DNA from: Luminiphilus sp051201685
Lineage (GTDB): Bacteria > Pseudomonadota > Gammaproteobacteria > Pseudomonadales > Halieaceae
DNA: 64,000 bases
Direction of reading: 5' to 3'
Assembly (NCBI RefSeq): GCF_051201685.1
Contig: NZ_CP179213.1
Span: 868,001-932,000 of the forward strand
In this document: piece after piece, positions 39,014 to 47,946 of the stretch
How positions within the stretch are numbered: the first letter of the stretch is position 1
Layout of the letters: every line of letters begins with the position of its first letter
Translations under genes and position numbers: made by a program
Notes under the pieces: generated by a model
Database searches by the model: none
Seen by the model: the letters and a program-made list of their open reading frames with translations, nothing else
What the model was told of the DNA's origin: nothing

Positions 39014-39262
39014 TTATTCAAGTTCCCAGACACGTGCCTGAAAGGCCTTAGTCTTCAGATCAACCGTAGAAATATGCAGGATTCGACTGCTGTTATCGTC
39101 ATCAAACCCATAAACTTTGAGGTTGGTGCCGTCGCGTGACCATAAGCCTAGCGTTGCACTTTTTTCAAGAATCCCCGTGTCATTGATGGCTTGTACCGTG
39201 CCGGTAAAGTAGCCCTTGGTATTTTCATCATTGGTGGCGACCATGTTGTGAGTAGCGTGCAC
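39014..39262 (-). CDS. Small protein of unknown function downstream of S9 peptidase
   Basis: 82 residues from GTG 39262, or 76 from ATG 39244; neither has a strong ribosome site, so translation may be coupled to the peptidase gene ending 25 bases earlier. The sequence looks like a compact beta-rich domain (KGYFTGTVQAINDTGILEKS, then GLWSRDGTNLKVYGFDDD) and lacks a signal peptide. No family recognised. The gap 38834-39013 holds a weak relative of the sequence following the left 32-bp repeat. Confidence 0.5.
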   Translation of the reverse strand: MHATHNMVATNDENTKGYFTGTVQAINDTGILEKSATLGLWSRDGTNLKVYGFDDDNSSRILHISTVDLKTKAFQARVWELE

Positions 39263-39286
39263 TAGCCCATATTTTCCACCGCTGTT

Positions 39287-41395
39287 TTAACGATAACGCT
39301 CAAACCACGCCAGAATATGATTCACCTTGGCAATGAGATTCGAGGGGCGCTTATAAATACTGTGGCTGGCCCCAGGAATCCGCACCATGAGCGTATCGAT
39401 ACCTCGATGCTTCAAAGCTTGGTAGTACTGTTCGGTTTCACTGATGGGGGTTCGGTAATCGAGGTCACCGGTCAGCAGCAAAGTGGGCGTAGCAACATTG
39501 CCCACCAGTGACAATGGGGATCGCTCCCAATAGCTTTGGATATTCTCCCATGGCGGGGCGTCAAACCACGTGGTGGCAAAGTAATAGTTGAGGTCAGCCG
39601 TCAGCACGAAGCTCGCCCAGTTGATCACCGGTTTGGCAACGGCCGCCGCTTTAAACCGATTAGTTTTACCCACAATCCAAGCAGTCAACACGCCGCCTCC
39701 AGACCCTCCCGTAACGAATAGCTGTTGGGGATCTATATAGCCCTGCTTGAGTAAGGCGTCGACACCGGCCATAAGGTCATCATAGTCATATCCGGGATAG
39801 GCCAAATCAATGCTGTTTGCAAAGGCCTCGCCGTAGCTCGTGCTTCCCCTTGGGTTGGCGTAAAGAACAACGTATCCGGCTGCGGCGTAGAGCTGAGCTT
39901 CAGTACTAAAGTTTGGCCCGTAAGCTGTATGAGGGCCGCCATGAATTTCTAAAATCAGGGGGTATTTAACCGCGGGGTCAAAGTGTGGGGGCTTCATAAC
40001 CCAGCCTTCAATGAGCTTGCCATCATGAGAAGAGGGCCAGATTACCCGTTGAGTAGAGGCTAGTACTTTGTGACCTAATACATCCCTGTTGAGGTCGATG
40101 AGGGAAAGGGGCGGTTTGTTCGATTGTATGGCGACCAAGTCTGCAGGTTTTTGGTCACTTCCTACAGTTGCAACGACGGTATCTTTGCCGCTCAGTGAGA
40201 AAGTCCCGCTCGTATAGGGACGTCCGATGCTCGTTCCACCTAACAGGGTATTGGCCTGTCGCCGTTCACCCTGCAGGGATATGCTCGCTAGTCGCGTGGT
40301 GCCTTGATCGTCGTATTGAATCCACAAGGTTTTGTTATCGGTAGACCACTGCGCGTCATCGACTGATCGATCAAAGTCTGTGGTTAGCGATCGACTGTCA
40401 CCGGATTCTAAATTCATGATGACTAGCTGATTTGGGTTGTACCCTTGGCGTTCATCCTCTGAGGCGAGGTAAGCGAGAAGGCGACCGTCAGGTGAGATGG
40501 CAGGGGAAAATTCTGCACCGTTTTGTTGGGTTATAGGCTGTAGATCCTTTTTTAGTAAGGACACTTTAAATAGGTCACTTTGTTGAGGTTGATACTCGTG
40601 GTCATTGCGGTGATTACCGCTAAATAAAATTGCGAGGCTATCTTGGGTCCAGGCGATCCCTTTGTTCATCGGATAATCTGTGCTGGTGAGTTGTCGTGCA
40701 GTGCCACCTTCGGCAGGTATAACGAAAAGCTGTTTACTGCCGCGAGGGAGGTAGCCGGCACCGTCCCGTCGATAGGTCATCTGATCAATAACAATCGCAG
40801 GCTCTGCCCAGGTAGCGCCCTTGGGTTTGACCGGCATTGCGGCCAACTGCTGCGCTGGATCCGTCACTGTTCGTATGAAGGCGATCCATTCGCCGTTGGG
40901 GGCCCAACTAATTTCTGATGGTGCCTCGGCGAGAGTGGTAAGGGTGATGGTGGATCCTGTTGCTAGCCAGCGGACGAGCAGCTGTGTTTTGCCGTCAACT
41001 TTGGACAGATAGGCGAGGCGATCACCAGAAGGTGACCAACGTGGAGAGCTGTGTTGTCCCGGGCCACCGACCAGGGGTTGGTGGTTTTTACCGTCGACGT
41101 CGACTTGCCAAATGGCTCGATGGGCCTTGTCGCTCATAATATCCATAGATATGCGAACGTAGGCGACCGTTTTGCCATCTGTGGAAATTTGAGGATCGTT
41201 GGCATACTCAAGCCCAAAGACATCGGTGGCCTCAAAGGTGTCGGGTTGGGACGCCTTGGCAGAGGCGACTACCATTAACAAGCACCAGCCAAGCACTAAA
41301 AAGACCCCTGGAAGTTGACGGCTTATGGGCGGTGCATTTGGAATCGACGCCGACCTGTCTTGAGGGTTCAAAAGTGGAAAAATCATAAGGGGCAC
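39287..41395 (-). CDS. Exported S9 family prolyl-oligopeptidase-type peptidase
   Basis: 702 residues from GTG 41395 (ATG 41386 also possible). A signal/membrane segment (GVFLVLGWCLLMVVASAKA) is followed by a WD40-like beta-propeller with TolB-type repeats (SPRWSPSGDRLAYLS, FSPAISPDGRLLAYLAS) and an alpha/beta-hydrolase domain. The nucleophile is Ser565 in VTGGSGGGVLT; the usual family motif is GGSYGG, so one residue is changed. Acid and base in GDLDYRTPISE and GASHSIYKRPS. Probably cleaves oligopeptides outside the cytoplasm. Confidence 0.9.
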   Translation of the reverse strand: MPLMIFPLLNPQDRSASIPNAPPISRQLPGVFLVLGWCLLMVVASAKASQPDTFEATDVFGLEYANDPQISTDGKTVAYVRISMDIMSDKAHRAIWQVDVDGKNHQPLVGGPGQHSSPRWSPSGDRLAYLSKVDGKTQLLVRWLATGSTITLTTLAEAPSEISWAPNGEWIAFIRTVTDPAQQLAAMPVKPKGATWAEPAIVIDQMTYRRDGAGYLPRGSKQLFVIPAEGGTARQLTSTDYPMNKGIAWTQDSLAILFSGNHRNDHEYQPQQSDLFKVSLLKKDLQPITQQNGAEFSPAISPDGRLLAYLASEDERQGYNPNQLVIMNLESGDSRSLTTDFDRSVDDAQWSTDNKTLWIQYDDQGTTRLASISLQGERRQANTLLGGTSIGRPYTSGTFSLSGKDTVVATVGSDQKPADLVAIQSNKPPLSLIDLNRDVLGHKVLASTQRVIWPSSHDGKLIEGWVMKPPHFDPAVKYPLILEIHGGPHTAYGPNFSTEAQLYAAAGYVVLYANPRGSTSYGEAFANSIDLAYPGYDYDDLMAGVDALLKQGYIDPQQLFVTGGSGGGVLTAWIVGKTNRFKAAAVAKPVINWASFVLTADLNYYFATTWFDAPPWENIQSYWERSPLSLVGNVATPTLLLTGDLDYRTPISETEQYYQALKHRGIDTLMVRIPGASHSIYKRPSNLIAKVNHILAWFERYR

Positions 41396-41521
41396 TCACT
41401 CTTTCTAATTATTCAGAGTATCACTGAGGTAAATCTCTCATTAAAGCCCTATTTAATCTGGGCTGTTTACTGCCTGCGCTTGCCCCCATAATGCGTGCAT
41501 CAATTTATTGGGAGAGAGGCT

Positions 41522-41959
41522 ATGGAGCCGGTCGCAACGTTAAAGTTTATGGCTACACTCACGGCGCAACTAGGTGATCAGATCGTTGTTGGCGAAGGGC
41601 CTCGGGGCTCTCGTGTTGTTATTGATGTGCCTTCTGTGACCTTGGTGGGGGACAACATTCAGGCTTCGTTAGCAACTCAAGACGCAGCGGATTGGCTCAC
41701 GCTATCTGAAGACGGAAAGCTCGGCGCTTTAGATGTTCGCATGACCTTAAAAACCGATGACGGCGCGTTTATTTATGTTGAGTATCAAGGGCGTGCTGAT
41801 ATGGCGTCGGGCGTTATCGCGACGGCACCGACCTTCCAGACAAGCCATGAAAAATACCTCTGGTTGAATCGCATTCAGGCAGTGGCTGCTGGCCAGCTCG
41901 ACGATAGCGGCAAGCTGGTTTACAAGTTCTATGAGGTGGTGGTGACTGTTGAGGATTAG
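41522..41959 (+). CDS. DUF3237 family protein
   Basis: 145 residues from ATG 41522 with AGAGAGG upstream. Matches the DUF3237 layout: a small beta-barrel starting LKFMATLTAQLGDQIVVGEG and ending SHEKYLWLNRIQAVAAGQLD, then KLVYKFYEVV. Function unknown; the family is often found near catabolic genes. Divergent from the S9 peptidase. Confidence 0.8.
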   Translation: MEPVATLKFMATLTAQLGDQIVVGEGPRGSRVVIDVPSVTLVGDNIQASLATQDAADWLTLSEDGKLGALDVRMTLKTDDGAFIYVEYQGRADMASGVIATAPTFQTSHEKYLWLNRIQAVAAGQLDDSGKLVYKFYEVVVTVED

Positions 41960-42193
41960 CTTGATCGACAGTGCAGACAGACAGCTCTGGTGAGGTCAGG
42001 CGTCCCGAAGTGAGGCATTTTGGCTGTTGTGGCAGTGCATGAACGGCTGCCTGATTGAGCGGGTTGCCGTTAAAGCGGCCAGGCTTGGCAATGGCAGCCT
42101 GCTGGATCAGGCGCTTGGGGGGTGCTTTTATGGCGCTGGTGGCTTTTGTAATCACCCCCTATCAAGTTCCCCGTGATTGCTTCCACGCTATTC

Positions 42194-42452
42194 ACCCTGA
42201 ACCCTGAACCCTGAACCCTGAACCCTGAACCCTGAACCCTGAACCCTGAACCCTGAACCCTGAACCCTGAACCCTGAACCCTGAACCCTGAACCCTGAAC
42301 CCTGAACCCTGAACCCTGAACCCTGAACCCTGAACCCTGAACCCTGAACCCTGAACCCTGAACCCTGAACCCTGAACCCTGAACCCTGAACCCTGAACCC
42401 TGAACCCTGAACCCTGAACCCTGAACCCTGAACCCTGAACCCTGAACCTGAA
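42194..42452. repeat. (ACCCTGA)36 heptanucleotide tandem repeat
   Basis: Thirty-six perfect copies of ACCCTGA run from 42194 to 42445, then one copy short by a C. The opposite strand reads TTCAGGG repeated. Because 7 is not a multiple of 3, all three minus-strand frames read the same peptide, FRVQGSG, without stops, so long open frames here are an artefact. In the 743-base gap 41960-42702 nothing else is recognisable. The tract ends 251 bases before the start of a small membrane protein gene. Confidence 0.98.
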
Positions 42453-42702
42453 TCCTTTTGCGACGCTAAGAGTGGGTCGCATGAACAAGGAATCGGCCTG
42501 CCAATTTTTAAGAAATGGTCAGGGTTGCTCAACGACATAGCACCCAATCATGTGGGTATTGTTTAGAGCTCCACGACGCTTGAGCCGTTGTCTGGAGGTT
42601 TATGGTGGGAGGTGTGGTCATACCGAAAAGCCTTGAGACTTAAAAACCGCACGACGGCTACCGACGTAGGAACATGTTTAGCCCCTAAGAGAGTGCAAAC
42701 TT

Positions 42703-43050
42703 GTGGCGGTCCAAATTTTAGCGTCGCTTCTCCTTTTTCTCGGTATGACACTTGCTGTTTACTACCACGTTGGATTTGCCAATATCCGAGCAAGCTACCG
42801 CTTGTGGTTTCAGAAAAGTTACTGGGTTAATTACAACGTCGTGGAGGCGGTTGCCTGGATAGCAAAGGCGGCAGTTATCCTCCCAGGGTTAATCTGGCAG
42901 CAAGAAATTTGGCAGCTGCATTTGATTACATTGGCGACGTCTGCACTACTTATTTGGGTCTCAGAGCGCAAACTCCTGCCCACGATGGTTGCCTTCAACA
43001 CGCTGTGGATAGGCTTGTCGAGTGTGGTGATCGTCCGAAATGTTTTTTGA
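42703..43050 (+). CDS. Small integral membrane protein, unknown function
   Basis: 115 residues, GTG start. About four hydrophobic helices: ILASLLLFLGMTLAVYYHVG, VVEAVAWIAKAAVILPGLIW, LHLITLATSALLIWVSE and VAFNTLWIGLSSVVIV. No signature recognised. No good ribosome site, so the start is uncertain. It stands alone downstream of the heptamer tract. Confidence 0.6.
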   Translation: MAVQILASLLLFLGMTLAVYYHVGFANIRASYRLWFQKSYWVNYNVVEAVAWIAKAAVILPGLIWQQEIWQLHLITLATSALLIWVSERKLLPTMVAFNTLWIGLSSVVIVRNVF

Positions 43051-43124
43051 TCCTACGGTAGCCGCTTAAGCTTTCGTTGCTAAAAATTCGAGCATAGTCA
43101 CGTCATGAGGCCTCAAGGCAGTCT

Positions 43125-43868
43125 TTAAAACGACTCCTTGTAGGGGCGCAGGTCCAGTTCTTGTGTCCACGCTGAGCGGCCTTGAGCGTGCAGCGCCATA
43201 TAGGCATCGGCAATTTCTTCCAGTTTTAAAGCACCGTCTTGCCCCAGGCCATTAATATATTCAGGAAATCGGGTGCGCACTTTTTCGCCCTCAACAACAC
43301 CGTCAATCAGGACATGAGCAACGTGAATACCCTGAGGGCTAAATTCTCTGGCGATAGATTGCGTGAGCATTCGCAAAGCGCCTTTTCCTGCTGCAAACGC
43401 AGAAAATCCAGCCTTGCCGCGAAGGCTCGCGCTCGCACCGGTAAAGAGCAGCGTCTGTTTTTGGGCGATATTTTGCTGCTGTAGCATGAGTTTGATCACC
43501 TGCTGCGACACTATAAAGCCACCAAGGCAGGCGACTCGCCATAAATCTTCAAACACGGCGGGCGTTACGTCTAGAAAAGCTTCGGGTCGGTTGTTGCCCG
43601 CGTTGTAAATGGCCAGTTCAAGAGAGTAGCCGCTGCTGGCCACTCGATTCATTGCCGCTATGACTTGGTTTTCGACGGTTACATCGGCCAGCAAGGGTTC
43701 GGCTGAGCCACCCTCGGCCAAAATACTTGCCGTAATGGCGGTCAATTTTTCAGGGCTTCGGCCATTAACGAATACATGAAAGCCTTCTCGCGCAGCCCTG
43801 CAGCAGAGCTCGCCTCCAACACCCTCACGAGGCCCTACGCCAAATATAATAGCCGCTTTTTTATGCAT
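43125..43868 (-). CDS. Short-chain dehydrogenase/reductase with Phe in place of catalytic Tyr
   Basis: 247 residues. Nucleotide motif GVGPREGVGGELC, NAG motif IYNAGNNRPEAF, Ser in LLFTGASASLRGKAG, but the usual YxxxK reads FAAGK (SAFAAGKGALRML). Phe for Tyr at this place occurs in an SDR subgroup I have seen before; those proteins may have altered chemistry. Its start is three bases after the stop of the SGNH hydrolase gene, so they form an operon. Substrate unknown. Confidence 0.85.
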   Translation of the reverse strand: MHKKAAIIFGVGPREGVGGELCCRAAREGFHVFVNGRSPEKLTAITASILAEGGSAEPLLADVTVENQVIAAMNRVASSGYSLELAIYNAGNNRPEAFLDVTPAVFEDLWRVACLGGFIVSQQVIKLMLQQQNIAQKQTLLFTGASASLRGKAGFSAFAAGKGALRMLTQSIAREFSPQGIHVAHVLIDGVVEGEKVRTRFPEYINGLGQDGALKLEEIADAYMALHAQGRSAWTQELDLRPYKESF

Positions 43869-43871
43869 AGT

Positions 43872-45839
43872 TCAGTTTGCTGTGTCTGGTGGCATGGCGT
43901 TTTCTGCGGTTGTGTAATGCATCACACGCAGTTCCTCATGGCCTGCGAGAATGTCTGCGATACCGCCACACCACTCACCGACTTCACTCATATTAGGGGT
44001 TTTTCGCGTCCAGTTCTCTGCATTCATGCGTTGTTGAAGAGCCACGGCGATCCAGCAGTGAACATAAGTTGTGGGATGAACGACATCCCAAAAAACTGCG
44101 CGTTCGACATCATTGCAAACAAAAGATGCATCGGTTTCACCTAGATACCCGCCTGTGTAGCAGCGGGCTAGGATCACCTTCGAGGTCTTATCGTCCTCTG
44201 ACCCAAGTGGCCTCGCGAGCTCAGTAATATCGAAGTCAGAATACTGCTTTATATCGAAATGAGGGTACCTGTCGTAATTCAGGATGTCGTCGAATAGCGT
44301 GTGTGCGTCAAATAATAGGAAGCTTATATCGCTGTATTCGTCCTCCAGCCGTGAAACCATCTCGGCCAGTAGCTGGTTGTGAAGATGGGTAAGGTCAGAG
44401 AGCTTGTTCGCCAGCATGAGTCGTCGTTCTGTTTCGCTAAAACTCGATTCCGCTGCATAGGTAGTATTTTCCAAAACAATGGGCGATAGCCCCAAGTCGG
44501 GAAGGTTGCCGACTAAGATATGGCGAGCATCTAAGGCGATCAGGCTTCTGATTTGTTTTTCCAAGCCATTAACAACCGTTGAAACAACTTTGGGATAACC
44601 TTCAGGAGAATCAAGTCGATCGAGTAATGTTTCGATGGCTCCGCTGAAGGGTTCTTTAGCAATGTAATCATTGGCTCCGCCCCAGATCATGACGGCAGTC
44701 TTCTCAGGTTGAGACAGGTAGTCCTCGGTCATGAAAGACTCTTTGAATACCTCAATTTGTTGTGCTGTTGTGCCACTCACGAAAAATTGACCGCCATCCA
44801 TAACGCGCTGTTTTAGCGTTACTTTGGGGATTGTCTCCTTGCCTGTTACCGATGCTCCTCCCACTGCATGATTGCCAATGGCTAGGTAGCTTAGTGACCC
44901 GATATAGTCAGGCCAGGCAGGGCCATTGGAAAATCTACCAATCCAGTAGGGTGCTGTTGGAAAAACCCGAAGCCGCGCTTTCATGTTTCCTGTGTCGGAA
45001 AGGCTGTCTCCAAAGATAATGAGGCGCGAAATGCTGGCGCCTTGGTCTTCAGGATATTGGATTGCAACGTTGATTTTTTCTTCGGGGCGAAATGCCATGA
45101 TACGAGCTACTTCGTTGGCTTTTTCACGCGATGCCTTGGTTAACGCCCGGATACAGCCCATGCGCAGTGCCTGTGCGTTTGGTTGTGTTGGTCCCAGATG
45201 TAAGAACCCATCTTCAAGATCACCCCGAAGCTCAAAAGGCTGGTTGTTGGTATCGAGCCCTACGAGCCACAAAGGCTTCTTTACCCCTTCATTGAGCTTC
45301 TCTGAAGTTGGGCGGTGAGAGCTAGCGGTTTCACAATGTACTTGCCAGCTTTCTGTACTCGACACCTTTTCGGGTGCAGGTTCGCTAAATAACTGAGTGC
45401 AGCCTGCAAGGGCAAGGGCAAGGGGCAGCGTAAATGCTGATTTTTTCAGTAGCCTTGCAACCCGAGTCTGATAGAGCGGGCTTGCTGCGGTTGTCATTGG
45501 TACTGGAAAGATTTTTGAGTAATGCATGTCGTTTACATCTCTGAGTTTTCCAATCTTGTCAGTCTCGAGATTGCCATACAACCCAAGCAGCCAGTTGAGC
45601 ATGCTTCCACCGCCCATAAAGCAACAGCTTGCCTCGAGGGGTAACAGTTTATACGGTATATGCGAGCCGCACCGACAATTTTGCGGGGCCTGATCTGATT
45701 TTGCCAGTAGCACTTGTTTTGAAGGGGGAGCTTCGCCGATAAAACTTGTAAAAAACCTGAAAAGTTTGGCCTGTGTGGGCTCGAGTAGCTCAGCTACAGA
45801 CCTACCGCCATGATCACTGCTGAACAGCTTCGACGACAT
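43872..45839 (-). CDS. SGNH/GDSL-type lipase-like hydrolase with Cys-rich N-terminal extension
   Basis: Up to 655 residues. The C-terminal ~400 residues are a GDSL hydrolase of the thermolabile-haemolysin / acyltransferase type: block I IIFGDSLSDTGNM, RFSNGPAWPDYI, block III WGGANDY, block V DVVHPT (Ser, Asn, Asp, His). Upstream sits TLPLALALAGCTQLF, a lipobox, so the translated form may start at ATG 45497 or 45527 and be a surface lipoprotein. The frame is open a further ~105 codons to ATG 45839, including a possible metal-binding NCRCGSHIPYKLLPLEASCC. I cannot decide which start is used. Confidence 0.82.
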   Translation of the reverse strand: MSSKLFSSDHGGRSVAELLEPTQAKLFRFFTSFIGEAPPSKQVLLAKSDQAPQNCRCGSHIPYKLLPLEASCCFMGGGSMLNWLLGLYGNLETDKIGKLRDVNDMHYSKIFPVPMTTAASPLYQTRVARLLKKSAFTLPLALALAGCTQLFSEPAPEKVSSTESWQVHCETASSHRPTSEKLNEGVKKPLWLVGLDTNNQPFELRGDLEDGFLHLGPTQPNAQALRMGCIRALTKASREKANEVARIMAFRPEEKINVAIQYPEDQGASISRLIIFGDSLSDTGNMKARLRVFPTAPYWIGRFSNGPAWPDYIGSLSYLAIGNHAVGGASVTGKETIPKVTLKQRVMDGGQFFVSGTTAQQIEVFKESFMTEDYLSQPEKTAVMIWGGANDYIAKEPFSGAIETLLDRLDSPEGYPKVVSTVVNGLEKQIRSLIALDARHILVGNLPDLGLSPIVLENTTYAAESSFSETERRLMLANKLSDLTHLHNQLLAEMVSRLEDEYSDISFLLFDAHTLFDDILNYDRYPHFDIKQYSDFDITELARPLGSEDDKTSKVILARCYTGGYLGETDASFVCNDVERAVFWDVVHPTTYVHCWIAVALQQRMNAENWTRKTPNMSEVGEWCGGIADILAGHEELRVMHYTTAENAMPPDTAN

Positions 45840-45930
45840 TACTCGGCCTCGCTGTCGTAATTAGGCTACGAAGCGACAAATTTTCAGCAGATTGGGTTTA
45901 TAGTATCTAAAACCATATAAGAGAATGTTT

Positions 45931-46425
45931 ATGCGCTTTCTGATCTCACTTTTTATAACAGTGTCGTTGTCTCTGTCCGCAATCTCTGCCTCGGGGCAAA
46001 ACGAGACTGACACGACAGCAATTTTGGGGCTTTATCAGAGTTGGCGAGATGCAGTAGAGAATGCAAATATCGACGGCTATGTCGCGGTCCTTCACGCAGA
46101 TATCAGTCTACGTCCGCCGGGTGCACAAGGGCTTGATGGGCGCGATAACTATTCGGCGTTTCTGGATCCCGTGTTTGATTCGGCGAGTTATGAGATTCAG
46201 ATTGATAATGCACCATCGGTGACTTTTCTGGGCGACGCAGCGATCGTCGAGTATGACTACACGATTTTTCGCCGGGCCGATGTAGATTCAACCGCTGATC
46301 TGCCCCCCGGTGCTATCGCTGTTGCAAAAACTAGCGCCCATTACATTGATGTTGTTACTCGAGACAGCAGTGGTGCCTGGAAGGTTAGGCTGCATAGCTG
46401 GCAGGATTGGCCGTCAACAGACTGA
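45931..46425 (+). CDS. Exported NTF2-like (SnoaL/DUF4440-type) protein
   Basis: 164 residues from ATG 45931, seven bases after AAGAGA; ATG 45925 is the alternative. Signal peptide (LISLFITVSLSLSAISASG), then a single NTF2-like cone: ILGLYQSWRDAVENANIDGY, LRPPGAQGLDGRDNYSAFLD, VTFLGDAAIVEYDYTIFRR, WKVRLHSWQDW. Such proteins include ketosteroid isomerase-like enzymes and binding domains; no catalytic assignment is possible. Confidence 0.72.
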   Translation: MRFLISLFITVSLSLSAISASGQNETDTTAILGLYQSWRDAVENANIDGYVAVLHADISLRPPGAQGLDGRDNYSAFLDPVFDSASYEIQIDNAPSVTFLGDAAIVEYDYTIFRRADVDSTADLPPGAIAVAKTSAHYIDVVTRDSSGAWKVRLHSWQDWPSTD

Positions 46426-46566
46426 ATTGGGTTGTCGGTAGTCAGTCGGAGCCCGGGTGAGTTGGGTCGGCTTACAAAAACCCTTCTCTGGGCGGCTGTT
46501 GGTACGTAGTTGTTAGCACTTAATCAGTAATGGCTGGTAAAACTTAACTAGGGATGGGCACACAGC

Positions 46567-47490
46567 ATGGCGGTGGAATTGCTAGTCGTGGGTGGACTTT
46601 CTGAAGCATGGATTGGCCCAGTGGTCGCTGCCGGTCAGGGAGCGATGACTGTGGCGGTCGTTCAACCGGGTCAGACTGTCGATACCTCTGCAGTGCGTAT
46701 TTTGGTTGGTGCTCCTCCAGACTTGGCGCCCATAATCTGTGAGTGTCCGCAGCTCCAATGGGTGCAAAGTACTTGGGCTGGCGTAGATGCTCTTTTGGGG
46801 CTGGTACCCAAAGGGGTTCAAGTGACACCCCTCAAAGGCGTTTTTGGCCAAGCGATGAGTGAATTTGTTTTGGGGTGGTTGCTGGCTTTGGAGAGAAATA
46901 TTATTGCCCGAGCCAACTGCAAGCATTGGCTTCCGGAGGTGGAGGCCGGCTTGTCTGGCAAGGGCTTGGGCATTATGGGGGCTGGAACCATTGGTAGTGT
47001 GGTCGCCAAGCAGGCAGCCAATTTTGGCTTGGTCGTTACCGGGCTTAATTCTGGAGGGCAAAGTGCGCCGGGCTTTAGGGCCTGTTATCCCAGCAGTGAA
47101 CGCTTGGAGTTTGCTCAGGGTCTCGACTACGTTGTAAATCTGCTACCCAACACCCCCGCGACTGACGGCATTGTCGATGCCAAATTATTTGCGGCCATGA
47201 ATTCTGGCGGTATCTTCATCAATGCCGGACGTGGCAATGCGGTTGTGGATGCTGATCTGATCAATGCCTTGCGGCTAGAGGTATTGCGCTATGCCGTGCT
47301 CGATGTATTTGCACAGGAGCCTCTCGAGGATACCAATGCTTTGTGGGAGGTCCCGGGATTGTTCATTACGTCACACACAGCGGCTCCTACCCCTTCGGAA
47401 GCCATCCCTGAGGTCTTTGCGCGAAATCTTGCTCCATTTTTGGCGGGTGCACCCCTAGCAGACGCTATGAGTCCTGAGCGTGGTTACTAG
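46567..47490 (+). CDS. D-isomer-specific 2-hydroxyacid dehydrogenase (GhrA-like)
   Basis: 307 residues. NAD(P)-binding GKGLGIMGAGTIGSVVAKQA; catalytic Arg in INAGRGNAVVDADL, Glu in FAQEPLEDTNALW, His in ITSHTAAPTPSE. WVQSTWAGVDAL is typical of the hydroxypyruvate/glyoxylate reductase branch. Likely reduces a 2-oxoacid such as glyoxylate or hydroxypyruvate; the exact substrate cannot be read from the sequence. Confidence 0.9.
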   Translation: MAVELLVVGGLSEAWIGPVVAAGQGAMTVAVVQPGQTVDTSAVRILVGAPPDLAPIICECPQLQWVQSTWAGVDALLGLVPKGVQVTPLKGVFGQAMSEFVLGWLLALERNIIARANCKHWLPEVEAGLSGKGLGIMGAGTIGSVVAKQAANFGLVVTGLNSGGQSAPGFRACYPSSERLEFAQGLDYVVNLLPNTPATDGIVDAKLFAAMNSGGIFINAGRGNAVVDADLINALRLEVLRYAVLDVFAQEPLEDTNALWEVPGLFITSHTAAPTPSEAIPEVFARNLAPFLAGAPLADAMSPERGY

Positions 47491-47506
47491 CCGCTGTAGT
47501 TAAGCC

Positions 47507-47824
47507 GTGACAGGAAAGCGTTTTCGGGTCTTATTTAGCCATGGTCTGTCCTGGCTGAACTTTGCACTGTTGGTGGCTGCGGTCTTAAAGTTTTTACCCC
47601 TTTTGTATTCATTCAGTTACGGCGTTGATCTGAGCCATTTGCCGACTGAGGATCCTCGCCACCTAGAACGCGCATGGGCTCTTGATCTCATCTCAGATAC
47701 GGGATTTTTACTGCTGGTTTGGTTTCTGATGGGCCATTTGAACCTGCTTTTGGTGGGAGACCGGCGCTGGAGGCCATGGCGCGCGTACCCACTATCAAGC
47801 TCAGCGAAAAAACCTGCACGATAG
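47507..47824 (+). CDS. Small membrane protein, unknown function
   Basis: 105 residues, GTG start 17 bases after the dehydrogenase gene. Two hydrophobic segments (GLSWLNFALLVAAVLKFLPL and GFLLLVWFLMGHLNLLLVG) and a basic C-terminus (RRWRPWRAYP). No family recognised. No strong ribosome site. Confidence 0.55.
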   Translation: MTGKRFRVLFSHGLSWLNFALLVAAVLKFLPLLYSFSYGVDLSHLPTEDPRHLERAWALDLISDTGFLLLVWFLMGHLNLLLVGDRRWRPWRAYPLSSSAKKPAR

Positions 47825-47946
47825 TGAGCGCACTGTCATAGCCGCAAAAATGGGCCAATTTTTGCGGGAAGCTTTGCACGTCAAGTCACTCGGGGGTTGC
47901 GAGTGCTCTTGAAAACAAGTATCCCTGTAGTCCCTAAATTTTAGAC

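Noticed and set aside
42188..42547. Open frames encoding repeated FRVQGSG on the minus strand
   Set aside because: They exist only because the heptamer has no stop in any minus frame; no ribosome site or conserved flank supports a protein.
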